5,177 nt of DNA, from NCBI GenBank assembly GCA_009885185.1, contig VFLF01000417.1:1-5177 (forward strand), read 5' to 3'. The notes below the pieces were generated by a model. It saw only the letters and a list, made by a program, of their open reading frames with translations, made no database searches and had not been told where the DNA came from. Positions 1-5,118 of the stretch are shown here, piece after piece (within the stretch, counting starts at the first letter, position 1; every line of letters begins with the position of its first letter). The DNA is from Nitrosomonadales bacterium (lineage in GTDB: Bacteria; Pseudomonadota; Gammaproteobacteria; Burkholderiales; SG8-41). The translations under genes and the position numbers were made by a program.

Positions 1-485
1 ACCGCGCCGCCAAGTGAACGCACATCGGGAAACCAGTATTGCCCCGCGCTCCATCCCATCGTCTCGCGCAGCCACATTTGCACCGGCCCAGAGAATTGCA
101 GCAGATCGGTGTAGGCATACGCCATCACATACGCCGGCATCGCCATCGGCAGCAGCAGCGCCCACTCGAATACGCGCCGCCCCGGAAATCGGCACATGGT
201 GATGATCCACGCCGTCAGCACGCCGCCGAAGATCACACCGAACGCCACACCTGCCATCAGCACCAAGGAGTTGAGCACGTAGTCGCCCAACACGGTTTGC
301 ACAAGGTGTCCCCACGTGCCGTCACTACCCTGGGACGACACAAAAATGTTTTGCAGTACCACCAGCACCGGCAGCGCGATGGCGCACGCTACCAGCACCG
401 CGATGGCCGTCAACAAAGTGGGTCTCGGCAGCGCTGGAAAGCGGGCGACGGGCGGCGAAACTGGAGTAACCGGTACGCTGGCCAT
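1..485 (-). CDS. fbpB: Ferric iron ABC transporter, permease subunit (FbpB/SfuB type), N-terminal part, cut by window edge
   Basis: The minus strand is open from an ATG at 485 to the left edge, giving 161 codons with no stop. The product would be the inner-membrane channel that passes Fe3+ from a periplasmic binding protein to the cytoplasm, driven by an FbpC-type ATPase. Visible parts: a Pro/Val-rich cytoplasmic N-terminus (residues 1-22), a first membrane helix at about 24-46, a periplasmic stretch with TWGHLVQTVLGDYVLNS, a second helix at about 70-95, and a third at about 105-127 containing LLLPMAMPAYVMAYAYTDLL. This last block, followed by GPVQMWLRE, is the pattern I recognise from the FbpB/SfuB family, whose members are usually above 500 residues, so about two thirds is missing. 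The start is firm: the frame has a stop at 507-509 and no other start codon between it and 485. No clear Shine-Dalgarno precedes it. The gene is divergent from fbpC, which supports the assignment. Confidence 0.85.
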   Translation of the reverse strand, partial: MASVPVTPVSPPVARFPALPRPTLLTAIAVLVACAIALPVLVVLQNIFVSSQGSDGTWGHLVQTVLGDYVLNSLVLMAGVAFGVIFGGVLTAWIITMCRFPGRRVFEWALLLPMAMPAYVMAYAYTDLLQFSGPVQMWLRETMGWSAGQYWFPDVRSLGGA

Positions 486-517
486 GGGGAAATTGTGAGC
501 TAAGTATCAGAAATAAA

Positions 518-532
518 ACAATAATTTATTGT
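518..532. repeat. Perfect 15-base palindrome over the permease -10 and start site
   Basis: ACAATAA (518-524) and TTATTGT (526-532) are exact reverse complements around a central T. The element overlaps the permease -10 box (528-533) and its predicted start site (about 521), a classic repressor position. It does not match the Fur 7-1-7 pattern well, although it contains AATAAT, which is 5 of 6 to a Fur hexamer. It could extend Fur binding, bind another regulator, or be a chance product of AT-rich sequence. Confidence 0.35.
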
Positions 533-556
533 AACAAGAATCATTATCATCGACAA
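528..556 (-). promoter_or_regulatory. Promoter for the permease gene
   Basis: Read on the minus strand, TTGTCG (551-556; 4 of 6 to the -35 consensus) is followed after exactly 17 bases by TACAAT (528-533; 5 of 6 to the -10 consensus). The start site would fall near 521, giving a leader of about 36 bases before the ATG at 485. This is the best minus-strand promoter in the gap, and the Fur-like site lies inside its spacer. Confidence 0.55.
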
Positions 557-567
557 TCTATTATAAT
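529..567 (+). promoter_or_regulatory. Promoter region for fbpC, two possible -10 boxes
   Basis: Two readings are possible. In the first, TTGTAA (529-534; 4 of 6) and GACAAT (552-557; 4 of 6) are 17 bases apart, placing the start site near 564 with a leader of about 10 bases. In the second, a perfect TATAAT at 562-567 has only a poor -35 and would start at about 574, on the A of the fbpC ATG, giving a leaderless message. Both put the Fur-like site inside the promoter. Confidence 0.45.
535..549. promoter_or_regulatory. Fur-box-like operator
   Basis: The 15 bases match the 7-1-7 Fur pattern TGATAAT-n-ATTATCA: the right half (543-549, ATTATCA) is perfect and the left half (535-541, CAAGAAT) matches at 4 of 7. 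Read on the minus strand it begins GATAATGATTCT, one perfect and one partial GATAAT hexamer. It sits between a ferric permease gene and a ferric ATPase gene and in the spacer of the promoters for both. Iron-dependent repression by Fur is therefore the expected regulation. The role is inferred from motif and context. Confidence 0.65.
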
Positions 568-573
568 GAGCCG

Positions 574-1620
574 ATGTCCGGTACCCTTGAAATCAACCAC
601 GTCAGCCAGTCGTACGGCGCGCGCGATGTCCTCAAAGACATCAGCTTTCGCCTGGGCGATGGTACGATCGCCTGCCTGCTCGGCGCGAGCGGCTGTGGCA
701 AAACCACGGTACTACGATGCATCGCCGGCTTTGAGTCCGTGGCCACGGGTGACATCAGCATTAACAATGCCGTCGTGAGCCGCCCCGGCTTCAGCGTACC
801 GCCCGAAGCGCGGCGCATAGGCATGGTGTTTCAGGATTACGCACTGTTTCCGCATTTGACCGTGGCGCGCAATGTCGCGTTCGGGTTGCACGGCGTTACC
901 GGCGATGCGCGCGCTGTTCGTGTTGCCGAAATGCTCGATGTAGTTGGTCTTGCTGGGATGGGCAACCGTTATCCGCACGAGCTGTCGGGCGGCCAGCAAC
1001 AGCGCGTGGCGCTGGCACGCGCGCTGGCGCCGCGCCCGGCGCTGATGCTGCTTGACGAGCCGTTCTCCAATCTCGACGTGGAAATGCGCGAGCGGCTCTC
1101 CATCGAGGTGCGCGACATCCTGAAAAGCCAGCACACCACCACCATCCTCGTCACGCACGATCAAAACGAAGCGTTCACCTTCGCCGACGAGATAGGCGTG
1201 ATGATGGAAGGCCGCATTGCGCAGTGGGCGCCGTCCTACGCGCTGTATCACGAGCCGGCGAACCGCGAGATCGCCGAGTTCATCGGCCGCGGCACGTTTC
1301 TGCCCGGCATCGTGCTCGAGGGCAATCGCGTCAAGCTCGAACTCGGCGAGTTACCGGGAGACACGCCCATCGCCGCCGCGCCCGGCGCCACGGTGGACGT
1401 GCTACTACGCCCCGATGACATATTGCACGATGACGCCAGCTCGATGCAGGCCACCGTCCTCACCAAGGCGTTTCGTGGTGCGCAGTTTATTTACACGCTG
1501 GAGCTACCCGGCGGCGGGCGCGTGATGTCGCTGGTGCCGAGTCACCATAATCACGCCATCGGCGAAAAAATCGGCATCCGGCTGGAGATGGATCACGTGG
1601 TTGCGTTTGCGCGAGGATAA
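574..1620 (+). CDS. fbpC: Ferric iron ABC transporter, ATP-binding subunit (FbpC type)
   Basis: This 348-residue cytoplasmic ATPase powers Fe3+ import through the FbpB-type permease. The nucleotide-binding domain is complete: Walker A GASGCGKTT (37-45), Q-loop Q87 in MVFQDYALFPH, ABC signature LSGGQ (137-141), Walker B LMLLDEP (157-163), D-loop SNLD (165-168) and H-loop H195 in LVTHDQNEA. The part after about residue 250 (RGTFLPGIVLEGN to the end) is the small beta-rich C-terminal regulatory domain of the TOBE kind found in FbpC, PotA and MalK. Length fits FbpC (about 350). PotA, CysA and similar importers share the ATPase domain; ferric specificity rests on the divergent FbpB-like gene and the Fur-like box. 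The start fits the family, since the first strand (LEINHVSQSYG) begins at residue 5. No good Shine-Dalgarno is visible; only GAG at 568-570, three bases before the ATG. Confidence 0.88.
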   Translation: MSGTLEINHVSQSYGARDVLKDISFRLGDGTIACLLGASGCGKTTVLRCIAGFESVATGDISINNAVVSRPGFSVPPEARRIGMVFQDYALFPHLTVARNVAFGLHGVTGDARAVRVAEMLDVVGLAGMGNRYPHELSGGQQQRVALARALAPRPALMLLDEPFSNLDVEMRERLSIEVRDILKSQHTTTILVTHDQNEAFTFADEIGVMMEGRIAQWAPSYALYHEPANREIAEFIGRGTFLPGIVLEGNRVKLELGELPGDTPIAAAPGATVDVLLRPDDILHDDASSMQATVLTKAFRGAQFIYTLELPGGGRVMSLVPSHHNHAIGEKIGIRLEMDHVVAFARG

Positions 1621-1637
1621 ACGTCCGCCGCGCCGCT

Positions 1638-1679
1638 ACGTCTTACGTCTTACGTCTCCCCCCTCACGCCTCACGCACT
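1638..1679. repeat. Array of six degenerate 7-base units between convergent genes
   Basis: In exact 7-base phase the sequence reads ACGTCTT, ACGTCTT, ACGTCTC, CCCCCTC, ACGCCTC, ACGCACT. Four units fit ACGYCTY exactly, the fourth has a C-run in place of ACGY, and the last has drifted. The array fills most of the 57-base gap between the fbpC stop and the bamD stop, and its last bases are part of the bamD TAG (1678-1680). I see no GC stem followed by a T-run, so no ordinary intrinsic terminator is evident for either gene. Confidence 0.7.
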
Positions 1680-2481
1680 AATTCCAGAGCTGCCACCAAG
1701 GCGCGCTGCGTCCGGCGCCACCTTTCAGATACTTGCTGTTCGGATAGTTTTTCATCATCACGCGCTCGGCGTCGGCGCGCAGATCCTGCATGCCCAGCGC
1801 GTCGTAAGCCTTGACCATGATGAGCAAGCCTTCTTCGTTCGCGGGCGCCTGGGGATAGGTTTTCATCGCGAATTGCACACGATTGGCGGCGGCAAGAAAG
1901 GCGCTGCGCTTCATGTAGTAGCGCGCCACATGCACTTCATACGACGCCAGCGCATTGACCAGATAATTCATTCGTGCGATCGAATCCGGGGCATATTTAC
2001 TTTCCGGAAACTTGGTCACCAGTTCCTTGAAGGCATCGAAGGCATCCTTGGCCGCCTTGGGATCGCGCTCGGTCATATCCTGATTGCTGACAAAGCCGAA
2101 AATCCCCAGATCGTCGTTGAAGTTTGCCAGCCCCTTGAGGTAGTACAAATAATCCACATTGGGGTGGTTCGGGTGCATTTTGATAAAGCGGTCCGCCGCG
2201 GTGGTTGCGCCCGCCGGATCCTTGTCCTTGTAATAAGCGTAGGCCAGTTCGATCTGCGCCTGCTGCGCAAAACGTCCATAGGGAAAGCGCGCTTCGAGCT
2301 TCTGGTAATAACCGATGGCCTTGTCGTAGCTGCCTTCGTCCAGCGACGCTCGCGCCTCGGCATAGATCTTTTGCGCCGACCAGCCCTTGGTTTCGTCTGT
2401 TTTGTCGCCCAACATGCCGCACGCAGCCAACTGCCAACCCATCAGCAGTGCCACGATTATGGTTAAACTATGCCGAATCAT
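1678..2481 (-). CDS. bamD: Outer membrane protein assembly lipoprotein BamD
   Basis: BamD is the essential lipoprotein of the BAM complex, anchored to the periplasmic face of the outer membrane, where it helps fold beta-barrel proteins. The 267-residue product starts with a lipoprotein signal: MIRH, a hydrophobic stretch, and lipobox LAAC (18-21), with Cys21 as the expected lipidated residue and Gly at +2. TPR-type helical repeats follow. Family hallmarks include KLEARFPYGRFAQQAQ (61-76), DRFIKMHPNHPNVDYLYYLKGLANF (from about 97) and a late repeat AANRVQFAMKTYPQAPANEEGL. E. coli BamD is 245 residues, so the length is normal. I chose the ATG at 2481 instead of the upstream in-frame ATG at 2592: the longer form adds 37 Arg/Cys-rich residues before the signal peptide, while 2481 has GGAG (2492-2495) 10 bases upstream. 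The gene is divergent from rluD, as in E. coli. Confidence 0.95.
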   Translation of the reverse strand: MIRHSLTIIVALLMGWQLAACGMLGDKTDETKGWSAQKIYAEARASLDEGSYDKAIGYYQKLEARFPYGRFAQQAQIELAYAYYKDKDPAGATTAADRFIKMHPNHPNVDYLYYLKGLANFNDDLGIFGFVSNQDMTERDPKAAKDAFDAFKELVTKFPESKYAPDSIARMNYLVNALASYEVHVARYYMKRSAFLAAANRVQFAMKTYPQAPANEEGLLIMVKAYDALGMQDLRADAERVMMKNYPNSKYLKGGAGRSAPWWQLWN

Positions 2482-3465
2482 ATGAATACCACTCCAAAAA
2501 AGCTGAAAAATTATAGCCCAATATCGGTTGCGACGCCGGATACAGCACCGGAAGCATCGGCAACCGCGGTGGCTGTCGTGATTCCCACGCAAAGCGCGGG
2601 CTTACGGTTCGACCAGGCATTGGCGCATTTGTTTCCCGAACATTCGCGCAGCCGGCTGACCACGTGGATCAAAGCCGGTCATATTACGCTGGAGGGCAAA
2701 ACCTCCACCGCGAGCCACAAGGTATGGGGCGGTGAAAAAGTCTCCGTCACGCCGATGGCCGACCCGCGCACGACCTCGTTCCGCGCACAGGATATCCCCA
2801 TCGACGTGGTGTATGAAGACGAGCACCTCATCGTGATCAATAAGCCCCCCGGTCTGGTGGTGCATCCGGGCAGCGGCAACTGGGAAGGCACCCTGCTCAA
2901 TGCGTTGCTTCAACACGCCCCGCAACTGGCGAAAATTCCGCGCGCAGGCATCGTGCATCGCATCGACAAGGACACCAGTGGCCTGCTGGTGGTGGCAAAA
3001 ACGCTCACCGCGCAAACCTCGCTGGTGCGCCAGTTACAGGATCACAGCGTCAGCCGCGAATACGTCACTGTGGTGCATGGCTTTGTCGCGCGCGAAGGCA
3101 CGGTGGACGCGCCCATCGGCCGCCATAAAACACAACGCACGCGCATGGCGGTGGCGCCCAACGGCAAGCCCGCGATCACGCATTACGAACCCGAAGGACA
3201 TCTCGACCAGACCACACTGCTACGCTGCCGCCTCGAAACCGGGCGCACGCACCAGATCCGCGTGCATATGCAATCCATCGGCCACCCGATCGTGGGCGAC
3301 CCGGTGTACGGCGGCAACCGTAAAATACCCGCCTTCGGCCGCCAGGCGCTGCACGCGGAAAAACTCGCCCTCACCCACCCCGAATCGGGTCGCCGCCGCT
3401 CGTGGAGCGCGCGCATACCGGCGGACATGCGAAAACTGATTGCCAGCCTGAAGAGCAGCCGATGA
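2482..3465 (+). CDS. rluD: 23S rRNA pseudouridine synthase RluD
   Basis: RluD converts uridines to pseudouridine in helix 69 of 23S rRNA (1911, 1915 and 1917 in E. coli), a site in the subunit bridge. With the start used here (327 residues), an S4 RNA-binding domain covers about 37-95 (RFDQALAHLFPEHSRSRLTTWIKAGHI at its front). The RluA-type catalytic domain follows, with QDIPIDVVYEDEHLIVINKPPGLVVHPG, the catalytic motif HRIDKDTSG with Asp162, and GRTHQIRVH (254-262) then GHPIVGDPVYGG. The context (bamD divergent, pgeF after) favours RluD over RluA or RluC. The start is uncertain. ATG 2470 overlaps bamD by 12 bases, ATG 2482 abuts it, and GTG 2569 would give 298 residues; none has a good Shine-Dalgarno. 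Residues 2-33 are low-complexity and their DNA is partly AT-rich, so the GTG deserves attention. Confidence 0.93.
   Translation: MNTTPKKLKNYSPISVATPDTAPEASATAVAVVIPTQSAGLRFDQALAHLFPEHSRSRLTTWIKAGHITLEGKTSTASHKVWGGEKVSVTPMADPRTTSFRAQDIPIDVVYEDEHLIVINKPPGLVVHPGSGNWEGTLLNALLQHAPQLAKIPRAGIVHRIDKDTSGLLVVAKTLTAQTSLVRQLQDHSVSREYVTVVHGFVAREGTVDAPIGRHKTQRTRMAVAPNGKPAITHYEPEGHLDQTTLLRCRLETGRTHQIRVHMQSIGHPIVGDPVYGGNRKIPAFGRQALHAEKLALTHPESGRRRSWSARIPADMRKLIASLKSSR
2492..2515 (-). promoter_or_regulatory. bamD -10 box and Shine-Dalgarno
   Basis: On the minus strand a perfect TATAAT lies at 2510-2515, predicting a start site near 2503 and a leader of about 22 bases. That leader contains GGAG (2492-2495), 10 bases before the bamD ATG. 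The -35 region at the right distance is poor (CGGCGT at 2533-2538). The whole element lies inside the possible 5' coding part of rluD on the other strand. Confidence 0.5.
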
Positions 3466-4211
3466 ATCACGACTGGAACACGGACTGGATCACGCCCGAC
3501 TGGCCCGCGCCGGCCCATGTCAAAGCCTTTATCACCACGCGCAACGGCGGCGTCGGCACCGGCCCGCACGCCAGTTTCAATCTGGGACTGCGCGCCGATG
3601 ACGATCCGCGGGCTGTTGAACAAAACCGCGCGCTGCTGCAACAGCATTTGCCGCAGCCGCCCAGGTGGCTACGCCAGGTGCATGGCACGCGCGTAGTGGA
3701 TGCCGACACCTTGACAGACAGCCCCGAAGCCGACGCCAGCGTCGCACGCCAGGCAGGCACCGTGTGCGCCATCATGATCGCCGATTGCCTGCCGGTGCTG
3801 TTCACCAATCGCGCCGGCACCCGTGTTGCGGCCGCGCACGCCGGCTGGCGTGGGCTTGCCGGCGGCGTCATCGCCAACACGGTGCAAGTGTTGCAAGACG
3901 CCGGCGACGACCCCGCGGATGTGCTTGCCTACATCGGCCCCGGCATCGGGCCCACCGCGTTTGAAGTGGGCAAGGATGTGTATGACGCCTTCACCGTGGC
4001 GGACGTGAATGCCAAGGCCGCCTTCGTGCCGCACGCGCCCGGTAAGTGGCTGGCGGATTTATTCACCCTCGCGCGGCACGCCCTGACACGCGCGGGCGTC
4101 ACGCAGGTGTACGGCGGCGGCCTTTGCACGTATACCCACCCTGCGCGCTTTTTCTCCTATCGCCGCGATAAAGTCACCGGACGCATGGCGGCGCTGATCT
4201 GGCGTCACTGA
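3462..4211 (+). CDS. pgeF: Peptidoglycan editing factor PgeF (YfiH/LACC1 family)
   Basis: This 249-residue protein belongs to the YfiH/LACC1 family (formerly DUF152, once called multicopper polyphenol oxidase). E. coli PgeF (YfiH) is reported to keep L-serine out of the first position of the peptidoglycan stem peptide, and family members including LACC1 have purine nucleoside phosphorylase activity. Visible markers: TRNGGVG near the N-terminus (26-32), SFNLGLRADDDP, QVHGTRV with His74, MIADCLPVLF with Cys109, and AAHAGWRGLAGG with His126. These three are the expected zinc ligands. The end carries YIGPGIGPTAFEVG and FFSYRRDKVTGRMAALIW, also typical. The start overlaps the rluD stop as ATGA (3462-3465), with GAAGAG (3450-3455) six bases upstream, so coupled translation is likely. 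A longer in-frame start at 3402 lies inside rluD and adds 20 polar residues before the family's normal start, so I rejected it. Confidence 0.93.
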   Translation: MNHDWNTDWITPDWPAPAHVKAFITTRNGGVGTGPHASFNLGLRADDDPRAVEQNRALLQQHLPQPPRWLRQVHGTRVVDADTLTDSPEADASVARQAGTVCAIMIADCLPVLFTNRAGTRVAAAHAGWRGLAGGVIANTVQVLQDAGDDPADVLAYIGPGIGPTAFEVGKDVYDAFTVADVNAKAAFVPHAPGKWLADLFTLARHALTRAGVTQVYGGGLCTYTHPARFFSYRRDKVTGRMAALIWRH

Positions 4212-4216
4212 TCTTG

Positions 4217-4240
4217 CGTTAATAAGTCCTTGAATTAACG
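4217..4240. repeat. Perfect 7-bp inverted repeat in front of the ZIP gene, operator-like
   Basis: CGTTAAT (4217-4223) and ATTAACG (4234-4240) are exact reverse complements with a 10-base spacer, so the arm centres are 17 bases apart. The right arm ends directly against the -10 box and the left arm overlaps the likely -35, which is where a repressor would bind. It does not match the Zur or Fur patterns I know. An AT-rich stem with no T-run after it argues against an intrinsic terminator for pgeF. Confidence 0.5.
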
Positions 4241-4246
4241 TATAAT
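4219..4246 (+). promoter_or_regulatory. Promoter for the ZIP transporter gene
   Basis: A perfect TATAAT at 4241-4246 is preceded after 16 bases by TTAATA (4219-4224; 4 of 6 to the -35 consensus). The start site would be near 4253, giving a leader of about 56 bases. It shows the ZIP gene is probably transcribed separately from rluD-pgeF, although read-through is possible because no terminator is seen after pgeF. Confidence 0.6.
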
Positions 4247-4273
4247 CGCGTGTTCTTTCGTGGTTTCAATTAC

Positions 4274-4295
4274 GTCGATATCCTTGCGTATCGAC
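4274..4295 (+). other. Hairpin in the ZIP gene leader
   Basis: GTCGATA (4274-4280) and TATCGAC (4289-4295) pair perfectly over 7 bp around an 8-base loop. The stem ends 13 bases before the ATG at 4309, inside the ribosome footprint. There is no T-run, so it is not a terminator. It may affect translation of the ZIP gene or be a protein-binding site in the DNA. Confidence 0.45.
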
Positions 4296-4308
4296 TCACG
4301 CATCACTC

Positions 4309-5118
4309 ATGACTACGCTCACCTGGATACTCGCGGCGACAGTCGCCGGCGGACTGGTTTCCGTTTTTGGCGCGTGGCTGATCGCCTCGCGCACGAATAC
4401 GGCGCAAGTCTCCATTCTCATCAGCTACGCCGTCGGCGCGTTGCTGGGCGCGGTATTCATCGAGTTGCTGCCGCACGCGTTTAACACTTCCGACAATCTG
4501 CAAACCACCGCTGCCACCATACTCGGCGGACTGTTGCTGTTTTTCATCCTCGAAAAACTCGTACTGTGGCGGCACTGCCATATCGAGGAGTGCGAAGCGC
4601 ACGACCCCCACGAAGGACACGATCACGCCCCCGCCGTCAGCACCAGCGTCGCGCATCACCACGATCACGGTCGCAGTGGCACCATGATCCTGATCGGCGA
4701 CACGTTTCACAATTTCGTCGATGGCGTGCTGATCGCGGCGGCATTTATGGCCGACACGCAACTGGGCATCGTCACCGCGCTCGCCATCATTGCGCACGAA
4801 GTGCCGCAGGAAGTCGGCGACTTTCTGATTTTGCTGCATTCGGGCTATTCGAAAAAATATGCGTTCATGCTCAATCTGTTGTCGAGCGCCGCGATGGTGG
4901 TAGGCGGCTTGCTTGCCTACTTTGCGTTGCAAACCATGCAGCAATGGGTCAACACGCTGATCGCTCTGGCCGCCGCCAGCATGCTGTACGTGGCCGTGGC
5001 GGATTTGATTCCTGGCCTGCACCGGCGGCCCGAAATACGCGCCACCATACAGCAGGTGCTGCTGATTTCTCTGGGCATCGCAACCATCTGGCTGGTGGGC
5101 GAACTCACGCACGGTTGA
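4309..5118 (+). CDS. ZIP-family divalent metal transporter (probably zinc)
   Basis: This 269-residue inner-membrane protein moves zinc or a similar divalent metal toward the cytoplasm, by family. About eight membrane helices can be read: roughly 5-26, 35-56 (ending FIELLPHAF), 67-87, 124-148, 151-178, and three more to the end. The long 3-4 loop (88-123) carries ten His, two Cys and several acidic residues, as in many ZIP proteins. The metal-site helices carry GDTFHNFVDG (130-139) and HEVPQEVGD (163-171). HNFxDG with HExPxE resembles the LIV-1-like ZIP branch more than ZupT (HNxPEG), so I give no symbol. The start is firm: the frame has a stop at 4243-4245 and no other start codon before 4309. 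There is no Shine-Dalgarno. It stands where E. coli has clpB. Which metal is carried cannot be read from the sequence. Confidence 0.9.
   Translation: MTTLTWILAATVAGGLVSVFGAWLIASRTNTAQVSILISYAVGALLGAVFIELLPHAFNTSDNLQTTAATILGGLLLFFILEKLVLWRHCHIEECEAHDPHEGHDHAPAVSTSVAHHHDHGRSGTMILIGDTFHNFVDGVLIAAAFMADTQLGIVTALAIIAHEVPQEVGDFLILLHSGYSKKYAFMLNLLSSAAMVVGGLLAYFALQTMQQWVNTLIALAAASMLYVAVADLIPGLHRRPEIRATIQQVLLISLGIATIWLVGELTHG

Noticed and set aside
39..503. Plus-strand open frame of 154 codons at the left edge
   Set aside because: It is the antisense of the FbpB-type permease, whose minus-strand frame gives clear membrane helices and family motifs. The plus product is Arg/His/Gln-rich with no recognisable domain.
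712..1251. Minus-strand open frame of 179 codons opposite fbpC
   Set aside because: It lies fully inside a complete ABC ATPase gene with every catalytic motif; the minus product has no recognisable domain and is a shadow.
1621..1677. Bidirectional terminator between fbpC and bamD
   Set aside because: I looked for a GC stem with flanking T- or A-runs and found only the heptad array, whose units are direct repeats and do not form a convincing hairpin.
1638..1679. CRISPR array
   Set aside because: The units are 7 bases and directly tandem, without spacers or repeats of CRISPR length.
1873..2466. Plus-strand open frame of 197 codons opposite bamD
   Set aside because: bamD on the minus strand has a lipobox, TPR repeats and a Shine-Dalgarno; the plus product resembles nothing I recognise.
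2482..2592. Longer bamD start at 2592
   Set aside because: It would put 37 Arg/Cys-rich residues in front of a lipoprotein signal peptide, which would block its function. The ATG at 2481 has GGAG and a -10 box at good distances.
4217..4246. Intrinsic terminator after pgeF
   Set aside because: The stem is AT-rich with a 10-base loop and is followed by TATAATCG, not a T-run. Its fit to an operator beside a -10 box is better.
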